Shown: positions 4,505 through 12,207 of the stretch, piece by piece
Layout: the number at the start of each line of letters is the position of its first letter
Numbering within the stretch: position 1 is the first letter of the stretch
NCBI GenBank assembly: GCA_009774255.1
Contig: VSNK01000006.1
Location: forward strand, 1 to 12,207
Reading direction: 5' to 3'
DNA length: 12,207 nucleotides
Source: Faecalicatena sp.
GTDB lineage: Bacteria; Bacillota; Clostridia; Lachnospirales; Lachnospiraceae
The notes under the pieces: model-generated
The model's input: the letters and a program-made list of their open reading frames with translations, nothing else
Told to the model about the DNA's origin: nothing
Databases searched by the model: none
Position numbers and translations under genes: made by a program

Positions 4505-5677
4505 CTATGATTCTTTATTTTCATTTTCCGGCAATATAAAATTCACTGTGGAATCCGTCCTGCCGTCTTCTGCTTCCTTTTGTTTTTCATATTGAGTTTT
4601 ATCTTGATCCGGCAATGAACTTTCATCGCTTCCATAATCGGAGGAATCCGATGTATCCAATATATTTCCCCGATTCATGGCGTCAGATGTTCCCAGTATA
4701 GTTCCCTGATTCGCGGTATCAGATGTTCCCAGTATAGTTCCCTGATTCGCGGTGTCAGATGTTCCCAGTATAGTTCCCTGATTCATAAAATCAGATGATC
4801 CGAAGATACTTCCTGAATTTCCGGCCTCCGGCGCTGCCGGCGCATTTCCATAGCTTCCGAATTCCGGCGTAGTGCTTCCGACTGTATGGCTGTCCTGTGC
4901 CGGCTGTGTCCCGGCAGAATCTCCATAACCTTGCCCGGTCGGTGGGACAGGCGATACCGGCGGCGGCACCGGAGTCCCGTAATAGCTTCCCGGCGGCGGA
5001 GACTGCATAAATGGCTGTGGCCTGGGCGGTTCCATTCCCGGATTAAAGGGGTAATTGCGCATCACAAAAAAGCAGATTGACTCGTACAATGGCACCAATG
5101 TACACAACACAGCGTGTGCAACGGACATATTTTTTGAAGTGAACCGCTCCAGAATCTGGTGATTGACTAACACTTCAAAGGTCTTATATACCGCCGTGTA
5201 TCCTGTGCTGATGACGATGCTTATAATAAGCAGAATGATAATCCCCATAATTGAGCCGACGCTGATATCCGTTCTCCCGTATGGCATATAGGCATATTGA
5301 AACATTTTTGACAATGAGCCAAAACAAACGAACCATACAATACCGCTCAGTAGGGATGAAACCGCACTGTAGAGAAACGGAAGTGCCAGAAGCCAGATTC
5401 CCGGATTGCGGATGCTTTTCTGCTTCAGGCTGATGGTTCCTGCCAGTTCTCCATGCAGATACGTCCTTGCAAACGGGATAAACGCCAGCCACGCATATTC
5501 CATTCCCTGGCGCTTCGCCATCGTATACATGCCGATTCCTCTTAGTATATAACTGATCAGTCCAAAAATCGCACATACGAGCAGTATGATCAGACAGATC
5601 ATCATAATGCCGATCAACGTCGTATCCATAAATTGGCTGCTTTGATCAAACGAATCATACATATCATAATAACTCAT
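4505..5677 (-). CDS. Uncharacterised multi-pass membrane protein with Pro-rich, repeat-rich tail
   Basis: A 390-residue protein I cannot assign to a named family. The N-terminal half (about 1-215) has four to five hydrophobic segments: around 20-48, 95-120, 138-168 and 185-207, with an amphipathic stretch near 60-80. The C-terminal half is low complexity: a Pro/Gly-rich part (PPPVSPVPPTGQGYG) followed by 12-residue repeats (NQGTILGTSDTA) and a charged end (EKQKEAEDGR). Such a tail suggests a flexible cytoplasmic or surface extension. The start at 5677 has GGAGGAG just upstream, and a housekeeping promoter lies at 5766-5793. It precedes spoIID on the same strand but is separated from it by a terminator-like hairpin, so a sporulation role is not implied by position alone. 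Confidence 0.8.
   Translation of the reverse strand: MSYYDMYDSFDQSSQFMDTTLIGIMMICLIILLVCAIFGLISYILRGIGMYTMAKRQGMEYAWLAFIPFARTYLHGELAGTISLKQKSIRNPGIWLLALPFLYSAVSSLLSGIVWFVCFGSLSKMFQYAYMPYGRTDISVGSIMGIIILLIISIVISTGYTAVYKTFEVLVNHQILERFTSKNMSVAHAVLCTLVPLYESICFFVMRNYPFNPGMEPPRPQPFMQSPPPGSYYGTPVPPPVSPVPPTGQGYGDSAGTQPAQDSHTVGSTTPEFGSYGNAPAAPEAGNSGSIFGSSDFMNQGTILGTSDTANQGTILGTSDTANQGTILGTSDAMNRGNILDTSDSSDYGSDESSLPDQDKTQYEKQKEAEDGRTDSTVNFILPENENKES
4683..4802 (-). repeat. 36-bp tandem repeats in the membrane-protein tail
   Basis: Period-36 units begin at 4683, 4719, 4755 and (diverged, partial) 4791. They encode the 12-residue unit TILGTSDTANQG. The first two are almost identical at DNA level, suggesting recent duplication, and the outer units have drifted (NILDTSDSS on one side, IFGSSDFM on the other). 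Confidence 0.85.
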
Positions 5678-5765
5678 AAGCTCCTCCTCTATTGTTTATT
5701 AAAGTACTTTTTTAGCCTTTGCGGAGTAAACAGAAATCAACACATCATCCGCTTTTGCCAATGCT

Positions 5766-5793
5766 ATTATATCACATAAATGAAGGATTACAA
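5766..5793 (-). promoter_or_regulatory. Sigma-A promoter of the membrane-protein gene
   Basis: On the minus strand: TTGTAA (5793-5788), a 16-base spacer, then a perfect TATAAT (5771-5766). The resulting leader would be about 80 bases before the start at 5677. Confidence 0.65.
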
Positions 5794-5817
5794 ATAATTT
5801 TCTTTCCCAACGTAAAA

Positions 5818-5894
5818 AATTCAGCCCCTCGCCGAAGGCGGCTTAAAATGGGCTGAATTCGCTACAGTTCGCCGGCTGGCCGGTGAACTGTAAC
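5818..5894 (-). repeat. Dispersed double-hairpin repeat, copy 2 (inverted)
   Basis: On the minus strand this follows the same plan as copy 1 at 1393-1475: GTTACAGTTC...GAACTGTA, then ATTCAGCCC...GGGCTGAAT with inner CGCC/GGCG. On the plus strand the stems are 5819-5827/5850-5858 and 5863-5870/5885-5892. It lies between the promoters of the divergent membrane-protein and AraC-type genes. Either hairpin might also act as a transcription insulator. Confidence 0.7.
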
Positions 5895-5933
5895 CAATAG
5901 TAGTTATGAAATTTACAAATACACAGAGATTGC

Positions 5934-5961
5934 TTGACAAGGTGGTTAAAGATGGTAATAT
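5934..5961 (+). promoter_or_regulatory. Sigma-A promoter of the AraC-type regulator
   Basis: A perfect -35 TTGACA (5934-5939), a 16-base spacer and TAATAT (5956-5961). It would give a leader of about 115 bases before the start at 6084. Confidence 0.6.
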
Positions 5962-6002
5962 AAAAAATGGAAAGTTACCAAAACCGTAGTGCACATACGT
6001 CC

Positions 6003-6017
6003 TGTTAGGCACTAACA
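6003..6017 (+). promoter_or_regulatory. Inverted repeat with T-run in the regulator leader
   Basis: TGTTAG and CTAACA are separated by GCA, and a run of seven T begins nine bases later. It may be an operator for the regulator itself or a weak attenuator in its leader. The stem is short (6 bp), so this is tentative. Confidence 0.3.
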
Positions 6018-6083
6018 AACAATTTTTTTCATTCACGATTCTATGAAAATGACATGATTACCAACATGCAGTGGAGGATGAGT

Positions 6084-8543
6084 ATGGAAGAAATCAGATT
6101 TGAATATGATTGTGACATTTCAACGATGCATTTTCATGACGAATTGGAGATACTCTATGTCCTTTCCGGGAGGGCAGGGGTGATAATCGAAGATGGCAAT
6201 TATCTATTAAAATTAGAGGACTTTACAGTTTTTAATCCCTTTGAGAAGCATGAAATATACAGAGAGGTTGGCGGTCATACACTTTCCGCTTTTATTTCAC
6301 TCCGCGTCCTGCTGCAGTGCGATCTGGGGCGTATTTCCTGTTGCAGCGCACTTCAGCAGGAAAAGAAGATAGAATTGAATCTGCTGCGTGTAAAGCTGGC
6401 TACTGTTTATAAGTGTTGGATCGGAAAAGAAAAGGCGAGAAAAATTACAATTATAAGTAGTATCTATAATGTTCTTGCGATCTTGAAACGGTCATTTGAG
6501 ATATCTCCATATAGTGAAGAGAAGACAGAGATACATTCGTCCAACAGGATGCGGCAGGTAGTGCTGTATATCCATCAACATTATACAGAAGACATTTCTC
6601 TTCAGGCGGTGGCGAAAGAAACATATATGTCAACGAGCCATCTTTCCAGAAAATTTGAAAAAATGATGGGAATGCACTTTTCACAGTACGTGAGGAAACT
6701 TCGTTTACAAAAGGCGGCCGAACTGCTGCGCTCAACGGATAAATCTGTGATTGAGATCGCAGAAGAATGCGGTTTTTCTAATAGCAATACAATGACTGTA
6801 AACTTTAAGAAAATGTATGGAGATATACCTAGCGTATATAGATATCAGCAAGCAGATGAAAAAAATTGGGACATAAATGAAAAAAACGAATCGGCCAATT
6901 ATATACGTCTTTTGAAATATGCGCGCGGTGAAGAAGAATTACTATATCTCAATAAACAGATGCTGCCGCCGATCATTGTGAAAACAGACGTATGCGGGCG
7001 GCAGGATAAATGTTTCACTTTACGACAGAATATGTCTATTGACTGCGGTTATGCAAAAGAATATTTTGTGGAGAATCATGGGGAAATCTTGAAGAAAAGT
7101 GTTCGGGAGATCGGATTCCGTTATGCTTTTATACAGGGAATTCTGGATGATAATATGAACATTTATCATGAAAATCTGGACGGAACAATGTGGTTTAACT
7201 ATACCTATTTAGATGCGGTTTTGGATGCCATATGTTCTACAGGGGCATTGCCATGGATGGAAATAGGACGCACACCAGAAAAACTGTTGAAGCAAAAGCT
7301 CATGATTTTTAACGATGGATATATTCAGCTTCCGGCTGATCTGCAAAAATGGGAAAGATTAGTTGAAGAAGTATTGACGCACCTGATATTTCGTTATGGC
7401 AGAGAAAATGTGGTAAACTGGCGCTTTTCTCTTTTCCCTATCTTGTACAGTTCCTATGGCATTTTCTCCATTAAAGAATATCTAGAATATTATTGTTGTA
7501 CCTGGAATGTGATCCGAAAAATATTACCAGAAGTGAAAATCATAAGCGGGGCTTTCGACAGTGGTTACCTCATCCTCGACGGAAAGGAGATGCTGGTAAC
7601 ATTCATTGAATATTGTAAAAAACATCAGTGTATGCCTGATGAAATCGGCCTGCAGATTTTTTCTGTTGATTACTCCAGGCTTGAGAGAAAAGAGATAGAA
7701 AACCGGATTTTAAAAAGAACACAAGGAGGCCTGAAAGAACCTGTTCCGCCGAGTTCAGATGAAGATTGTCTCCGGCATCATATTGAATTTGTAAAGCAGG
7801 TTCTGGAAGAAAATCAGATGGATCACCTTCCGCTCAGCCTGGTTTACTGGAGTTCTACCATGTGGGATCAGGATCTTGGGAATGATACCTGTTATAAGTC
7901 AGCATTTATTGTGAAGAGTTGTCTGGAAAATATAGGATCCGTCGTATGTGTAAACAGTAATATTATGATAGACCGGCAAGACGAGAGAGAGAATTTTTCA
8001 AATCCGTTCTATGGGGATCTTGGAAACTGCAATTACATGGGAATACCAAAGGCATCCTATTATGCATACTATATGCTGTCACGCCTTATGCCGACTTTGC
8101 TCGCGCAAGGAAACGGATATGCGGTGACGAGTTCGGAAGATCGGAAAGATATCAGAATTCTTCTATATAATTATGGGCACTATGATTTAGAAATGCATCT
8201 TAATAAGGTTCTTCCGCGAGAGGAACAGTTGACGATAGACAGATATTGTGGATTCCAGGATCCCGGCGTCCAGAGTTTTCAGTTATATCTTAAAAATCTG
8301 GAGGAAGGTGATTATGATGAAGAAATTTATATTATCAATCGGGAGCACGGGAGCCGTTATGATATTTGGCGGAAAATAGGGGCGCCACAGGTTCTTAACA
8401 AAATGCAGGCAGATTATCTTATACGGGCATCTGAGCCGGGATACCACTATGAAAAACTACGGATTAATAAGGAGAGGGAGACTTTGATTTCCGTTGCGCT
8501 GGATGTACATGAAGTGCGCCTGATTTGTCTGGCGAAAAGATGA
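6084..8543 (+). CDS. AraC-family regulator fused to a GH39-like (probably inactive) glycosidase domain
   Basis: An 819-residue protein. Residues 1-90 form a cupin-like AraC sensor (HFHDELEILYVLSG). Residues about 156-253 form the two-helix-turn-helix AraC DNA-binding domain (YTEDISLQAVAKETYMSTSH ... IEIAEECGFSNSNTM). Residues about 315-790 resemble family 39 glycoside hydrolases (beta-xylosidase type), a fusion known in Firmicutes. The expected acid/base motif W-x-F-E-V-W-N-E-P is WRFSLFP (446-452), and the expected nucleophile T-E-W-N-S-S is VYWSS with Tyr588 in place of Glu. Both catalytic Glu appear lost, so it probably binds a glycoside as a signal. Start 6084 has GGAGG 6 bases upstream; the in-frame ATG at 6054 has no site. 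It likely controls the transporter and hydrolase genes downstream. Confidence 0.88.
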   Translation: MEEIRFEYDCDISTMHFHDELEILYVLSGRAGVIIEDGNYLLKLEDFTVFNPFEKHEIYREVGGHTLSAFISLRVLLQCDLGRISCCSALQQEKKIELNLLRVKLATVYKCWIGKEKARKITIISSIYNVLAILKRSFEISPYSEEKTEIHSSNRMRQVVLYIHQHYTEDISLQAVAKETYMSTSHLSRKFEKMMGMHFSQYVRKLRLQKAAELLRSTDKSVIEIAEECGFSNSNTMTVNFKKMYGDIPSVYRYQQADEKNWDINEKNESANYIRLLKYARGEEELLYLNKQMLPPIIVKTDVCGRQDKCFTLRQNMSIDCGYAKEYFVENHGEILKKSVREIGFRYAFIQGILDDNMNIYHENLDGTMWFNYTYLDAVLDAICSTGALPWMEIGRTPEKLLKQKLMIFNDGYIQLPADLQKWERLVEEVLTHLIFRYGRENVVNWRFSLFPILYSSYGIFSIKEYLEYYCCTWNVIRKILPEVKIISGAFDSGYLILDGKEMLVTFIEYCKKHQCMPDEIGLQIFSVDYSRLERKEIENRILKRTQGGLKEPVPPSSDEDCLRHHIEFVKQVLEENQMDHLPLSLVYWSSTMWDQDLGNDTCYKSAFIVKSCLENIGSVVCVNSNIMIDRQDERENFSNPFYGDLGNCNYMGIPKASYYAYYMLSRLMPTLLAQGNGYAVTSSEDRKDIRILLYNYGHYDLEMHLNKVLPREEQLTIDRYCGFQDPGVQSFQLYLKNLEEGDYDEEIYIINREHGSRYDIWRKIGAPQVLNKMQADYLIRASEPGYHYEKLRINKERETLISVALDVHEVRLICLAKR

Positions 8544-8575
8544 TAAAATATAAGAAGGAAAATTGATTGAAAAAT

Positions 8576-8622
8576 AACAGGAGCGAATGGATGATTTTTT
8601 GATATTCGATCCTGTTTTTTTG
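8576..8622 (+). terminator. Intrinsic terminator after the AraC-type gene
   Basis: AACAGGA-g-CGAAT pairs with ATTCG-a-TCCTGTT (12 base pairs with one internal mismatch) followed by a run of seven T. It separates the regulator gene from the transporter gene, so the latter should have its own promoter in 8623-8752. I see a TTGACC near 8649 and an A/T-rich stretch but no convincing -10. Confidence 0.8.
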
Positions 8623-8752
8623 TTTAATAAGACATGAATCAACAAAATTGACCGAAAAATAAAGAAAATATTTTTTGACGGTAGAAATAAGAACGAGAGA
8701 AAACGCAAAAAACATGTGGTATTATAACAAAAAAAGGATAGGAGAGATAAAA

Positions 8753-10111
8753 ATGAATCAAAACACAAAAAAAGTAAGCCTATTTGAAAAACTTGTTTAT
8801 GGTTCCGGACAGATTGGTATGAATGTGATGTATACCCTGTTTAGTTCTTATGTACTTCTGTTTTATACAGATGTGGTTGGCATTAACCCAGCTATGATCG
8901 GCGGAGTTATTTTGGCTTCGAAGATATTTGATGGTATATCTGATCTGATTGCCGGACAGCTGATCGATACCCATAAGAGCGAAAAAGGGCATTGTATCCC
9001 AGTATTGGCAAGATGGAGTATTCCGATGGTTTTTTCGGTTGTACTGGTATTTATGGTTCCGAATGCCAGTATAGCTGTCCGTCTGCTGTTTGTATTTATT
9101 ACATATAACCTGTTTAATACGGTGCTGTATACATATACGTGTATGGCATATGGAACATTGCCCACTTATGTGACAAATGATCCGATAGACCGCGGTCAGA
9201 TGATGATATATGCTATGCTTTTCGCCGGTGCGACACAGACGGTTATGGCAAGCACGATCTCGCCGATGATTGAGTTCTTTGGCGGTATGAATCAACAATC
9301 TGCATGGATTAAATCATGCCTTGTATTCGGTGTGATCGGTCTTATATTTCTGTTGGCAAATGTATGGATTGTAAAAGAACGCGTAGATAATCCAAAACCG
9401 CCGGAAAATATTTTGGCCGGTGTAAAATATGCTGTTTCAAATAAATATTGGTGGATAACATTGGCGATGTGTATGGCAACAAATGTATGTTTAATGTTTA
9501 ACCTTTCCATTTCTGTATATTATCTGCAAAATGTTGTTGGAAATATGGGACTGATGGGGGCATTTGTAGCGTGCAGCAATCTTCCGGGAGTCGTACTGAT
9601 GATGATTATGCCCTCCATGTTGAAAAAAATATCTAAGCAGAAAATGTTTATCATTGGCTGCGTGATCATGCTGGCTGCAAATGTTGCATTTATTATCGGA
9701 CCAAGTGACAGTGTCCCGTTGCTTTTGGGGACTGCGCTGGTTCGAGGTATCGGTTTTGGCTTCCCCATGGGGTTGAACAACGCAATGGTTGCAGATTGTG
9801 TGGATTATGGAGAATGGAAGAACGGCATCCGTGTACAGAGTCCGTTGTTTTCCGCAAACTCCGTATCACAGAAAGTAGGTCAGGGGCTTTTGACCTCCTT
9901 GTTTGGCTTCTTTCTCACAGCAATCAGCTATGACGGGTTAAAAGAAGTACAGGCGGCATCAACGATTGCAGGAATTAATTATTTCTTTAAATGGATTCCG
10001 CTTATTATGACAATTATTATGATCATATGTGGTGTGTTTTTTGATTTGGAAAAGAAAATGCCGCAAATTCTTGAAGATCTGGAAAAGAGGAGGGGTTCTG
10101 CTGAAATTTAA
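8753..10111 (+). CDS. GPH-family sugar:cation symporter (MFS superfamily)
   Basis: A 452-residue polytopic membrane protein of the glycoside-pentoside-hexuronide:cation symporter family, which imports glycosides or uronides with Na+ or H+ (melibiose carrier and xyloside transporter group). The N-terminus SLFEKLVYGSGQIGMNVMYT and the cytoplasmic-loop motif K-I-F-D-G-I-S-D followed by G-Q-L-I-D are characteristic; about 12 hydrophobic segments follow. In the second half, D-C-V-D-Y-G-E-W-K-N-G is the second conserved GPH motif. Start 8753 (MNQNTKK) has GGAG 8 bases upstream; an in-frame start at 8675 would add a hydrophilic, unconserved tail. The regulator upstream suggests a xylose-type or related glycoside, but the substrate cannot be read from the sequence. 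Confidence 0.9.
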   Translation: MNQNTKKVSLFEKLVYGSGQIGMNVMYTLFSSYVLLFYTDVVGINPAMIGGVILASKIFDGISDLIAGQLIDTHKSEKGHCIPVLARWSIPMVFSVVLVFMVPNASIAVRLLFVFITYNLFNTVLYTYTCMAYGTLPTYVTNDPIDRGQMMIYAMLFAGATQTVMASTISPMIEFFGGMNQQSAWIKSCLVFGVIGLIFLLANVWIVKERVDNPKPPENILAGVKYAVSNKYWWITLAMCMATNVCLMFNLSISVYYLQNVVGNMGLMGAFVACSNLPGVVLMMIMPSMLKKISKQKMFIIGCVIMLAANVAFIIGPSDSVPLLLGTALVRGIGFGFPMGLNNAMVADCVDYGEWKNGIRVQSPLFSANSVSQKVGQGLLTSLFGFFLTAISYDGLKEVQAASTIAGINYFFKWIPLIMTIIMIICGVFFDLEKKMPQILEDLEKRRGSAEI

Positions 10112-10200
10112 TTGAGCAGTTGAAATAAATAGACAAATTGTAGGTTTTTGTATAGTAATGTACCTGAACAAAATTTCATTTGAAAAGGAGTATTTCATTC

Positions 10201-11046
10201 ATGGAGTTTTTTAAGAAGAAAAAGATTACGGAAAGCACAATACAAATCTCAGATATTACCGGTGCTTACAGTTATCTTGTAGAAGGAAGTGAAAAAGCTG
10301 TCTTGATCGATACAGGGGCAGGGGCAGGTAATTTAAAAAGTTATGTGGAGGCATTGACAGATAAGCCGGTTAAAGTGCTTTTAACGCACGGACATTGCGA
10401 CCATGCAGGTGGTGCGGCGCCATTTGATGAAGTATATTTGAACGAAGCTGACTGGAATCTGGTGACACAACATGCAAGTATGGCTATGAAAGTAGATTAT
10501 GTACGGTTCTGCTGTCCGGATATTTTTGAAGAACTTACGGGAAATGATTTTTGCCCGGTCAGGACGGCAAGCTATAAAGCACTGAAAGACGGACAGCGTT
10601 TTGAACTTGGAGGAGTAACCTTAGAAGCAATTGCCGTTCCGGGACATACGCATGGAATGATTTGTATTCTAAATGTGGAAGAAAGAACCATACTTTTTGG
10701 AGATGCCTGTAATATGTCATTATTTATATGGGATGAGGAAGCAACTTCTATAGAAGAGTACAGGGAGAGCTTGCTGCACCTGAAACAGCATGAAAGCCGG
10801 TACAATACCGTATACATGTCGCATGGGATGTTGTCTGTGGATAAAAAAGTTCTGGACGGCTCTATTCAGGTATGTGAGGATATCCTTAACGGAAAGGCTG
10901 ATGATCAGCCATTTGAGTTTATGGGGCATCAATTAAAACTTGCCAAAGCAGTTGATGAACAGCACAATCGCTTAGATGGCGGTCTGGGAAATTTGGTTTA
11001 TAACCCTGAGAAAATATTTAAAGTTGAATCTCAAGTATCGCCGTGA
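10201..11046 (+). CDS. Metallo-beta-lactamase-fold hydrolase (glyoxalase II-like)
   Basis: A 281-residue protein with the full metal site of the MBL superfamily: THGHCDH (His63, His65, Asp67, His68), PGHTHG (His149), FGDAC (Asp168) and MSHG (His208). Two metal ions should be held. Superfamily members hydrolyse thioesters, lactones, phosphodiesters and similar bonds; the substrate is unknown here. Start 10201 (MEFFKKKK) has AAGGAG 10 bases upstream, while the in-frame start at 10180 lies ahead of that site. It follows the transporter by 89 bases with no terminator seen, so the two are probably co-transcribed. In this position it may cleave an ester or lactone derivative of the imported sugar, which is inference. 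Confidence 0.88.
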   Translation: MEFFKKKKITESTIQISDITGAYSYLVEGSEKAVLIDTGAGAGNLKSYVEALTDKPVKVLLTHGHCDHAGGAAPFDEVYLNEADWNLVTQHASMAMKVDYVRFCCPDIFEELTGNDFCPVRTASYKALKDGQRFELGGVTLEAIAVPGHTHGMICILNVEERTILFGDACNMSLFIWDEEATSIEEYRESLLHLKQHESRYNTVYMSHGMLSVDKKVLDGSIQVCEDILNGKADDQPFEFMGHQLKLAKAVDEQHNRLDGGLGNLVYNPEKIFKVESQVSP

Positions 11047-11161
11047 CCAATCAGCCGGCAATTACAGCTTATGATCTGACAAAGGATCCTACGGCAGGGA
11101 TACTGAAAAAACAGATAATGGCAACAATTAAGACTATTCGTGTTTTTCGATCCACAAAAAA

Positions 11162-11197
11162 GGATGGCACTTCCACAACAAAGTGCCATCCCTTTTT
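11162..11197. terminator. Strong two-way terminator
   Basis: A perfect 11-base-pair stem (GGATGGCACTT with AAGTGCCATCC, 8-base loop) is followed by CTTTTT and preceded by an A-run. It can stop both the sugar locus from the left and glgP from the right. The interval 11047-11161 holds no gene I can support. Confidence 0.9.
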
Positions 11198-11285
11198 ATC
11201 TCTTTTATCTTTTTCATTCCCCTGAATTCTGTTTATGCTTCATCCGCCAAAAAGCCTCATTGATCGTTCCCATTGATCTTTATCA

Positions 11286-12207
11286 TCAATCTTCTTCCAC
11301 GGTCACTTTCACTTTTTTAAGCTTCCAGATATCCCTCACATACTCTTCAATGGTACGGTCTGATGTGAACTTGCCGCAGCATGCGGTATTCATCATTGCC
11401 ATGCGGGACCATCTTTGCTCGTCACGGTATGCTTCTTCCACGCGCTTCTGTGCTTCTGCATAGGGGCGGAAATCCTTAAGGATAAAGTACATATCCGCCC
11501 TTGGCGTACACTGCGTATTAAGCAGCGAGTTGTACAGATTCTTGTACATATTGTGATCGCCGTGCGCGTAGGTACCGTCCATGAGCTGATCTACCACCCG
11601 TTTCAGTTCCCAATCACTGAAATAGACATCAATCGGGTTGTATCCGCCGTGGTTCTCGTAGCCGATGACTTCCTCGGATCTCAGTCCGAAGATGAATGCA
11701 TTTTCCGGGCCTACTTCTTCCACGATCTCCACATTAGCGCCGTCCATCGTTCCGAGGGTCGGAGCGCCGTTGAGCATGAACTTCATGTTGCCGGTACCGG
11801 ACGCCTCCTTGGAAGCGGTAGAAATCTGCTCGCTGACATCTGCCGCCGCGAAAATCAGCTCTGCGTTGGATACCCGGTAGTCCTCAATAAATACCACCTT
11901 GAGCTTGCCGTTGATGCTTCTGTCGTTGTTGATTACTTCCGCCACGGAGTTGATCAGCTTGATCGTCTCCTTTGCCCGCTCATAGCCCGCTGCAGCCTTT
12001 GCGCCGAAGATAAATGTTCTTGGATAGAAGGACATCTCCGGGTGCTCCTTGATCTGGTTGTACAGATACATCACATGCAGAATATTCAGAAGCTGGCGCT
12101 TGTATTCATGCAGGCGCTTTACCTGTACGTCAAAAATCGAGTGCGGATCAACATCGATTCCGTTATGTTCTTTGATATATTTTGCCAGGCGGACCTTATT
12201 CTGATAC
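11286..12207 (-). CDS. glgP: Glycogen/alpha-glucan phosphorylase, C-terminal part
   Basis: Partial: the frame is open to the window edge and its start lies beyond 12207. About 306 C-terminal residues are present of a protein that is usually about 750-850. The enzyme releases glucose-1-phosphate from glycogen or maltodextrins using phosphate and pyridoxal phosphate. Diagnostic features are VKRLHEYKRQLLN, FGAKAAAGY, EDYRVSNAELIFAAADVSEQ and KEASGTGNMKFMLNG, in which the Lys of GNMKF (codon about 11783-11781) binds pyridoxal phosphate, then GTMDGANVEI. The protein ends in a conserved W-S-R-M-A-M-M-N segment plus a short charged tail. It converges on the sugar locus through the shared terminator at 11162. 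Confidence 0.97.
   Translation of the reverse strand, partial: YQNKVRLAKYIKEHNGIDVDPHSIFDVQVKRLHEYKRQLLNILHVMYLYNQIKEHPEMSFYPRTFIFGAKAAAGYERAKETIKLINSVAEVINNDRSINGKLKVVFIEDYRVSNAELIFAAADVSEQISTASKEASGTGNMKFMLNGAPTLGTMDGANVEIVEEVGPENAFIFGLRSEEVIGYENHGGYNPIDVYFSDWELKRVVDQLMDGTYAHGDHNMYKNLYNSLLNTQCTPRADMYFILKDFRPYAEAQKRVEEAYRDEQRWSRMAMMNTACCGKFTSDRTIEEYVRDIWKLKKVKVTVEED

Noticed and set aside
8645..8672. Promoter for the transporter gene (TTGACC with an A/T-rich stretch)
   Set aside because: A -35-like hexamer is present but no good -10 at proper spacing, so I do not list it as a feature.
11043..11225. Small plus-strand ORF of 60 residues overlapping the MBL gene end
   Set aside because: It uses a GTG inside the previous gene's end, has no ribosome binding site of its own, runs through a perfect terminator stem, and has no recognisable motif.

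Overview
The window looks like a chromosomal segment of a spore-forming, moderate-GC member of the Clostridia, most likely a Lachnospiraceae relative. The evidence is an adjacent spoIID/spoIIQ-type sporulation pair, strong Shine-Dalgarno sites, typical Firmicute promoters, a GPH-family sugar transporter and an AraC/GH39-type regulator. The assignment comes from protein motifs I recognise; no search was run.

Left part (1-2000): an accessory, decayed region. It holds a broken gene on the minus strand (two remnants in different frames), a cluster of very small hydrophobic ORFs, a compact type I toxin-antitoxin module (31-residue membrane toxin facing a convergent antisense RNA), one copy of a double-hairpin dispersed repeat, a fragment of a PD-(D/E)XK nuclease gene, and an intact small GIY-YIG endonuclease gene. 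A two-way terminator at 1972-2012 separates this from the next block.

Middle (2000-5800, minus strand): a sporulation block. Reading along the minus strand, it has an unrecognised membrane protein with a repeat-rich tail, then SpoIID (peptidoglycan lytic transglycosylase) carrying a large Asn/Gln-rich insert of ten 11-residue repeats, then a SpoIIQ-like LytM/M23 protein without the usual zinc-binding histidines. The sequence directly ahead of spoIID fits a sigma-E promoter and that ahead of spoIIQ fits a sigma-F promoter, matching the mother-cell/forespore split of the engulfment machinery. The spoIID sigma-E -10 element, its Shine-Dalgarno site and a terminator-like hairpin share one 34-base palindrome. 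A second, inverted copy of the double-hairpin repeat lies at 5818-5894.

Right part (5900-11200, plus strand): a sugar-uptake locus. An AraC-type regulator fused to a GH39-like domain that appears to have lost both catalytic glutamates is followed by a terminator, a GPH-family transporter and a metallo-beta-lactamase-fold hydrolase, ending at a strong two-way terminator. A plausible reading is that the pseudo-glycosidase domain senses a glycoside that the transporter imports. The window ends inside glycogen phosphorylase (minus strand, C-terminal about 306 residues).
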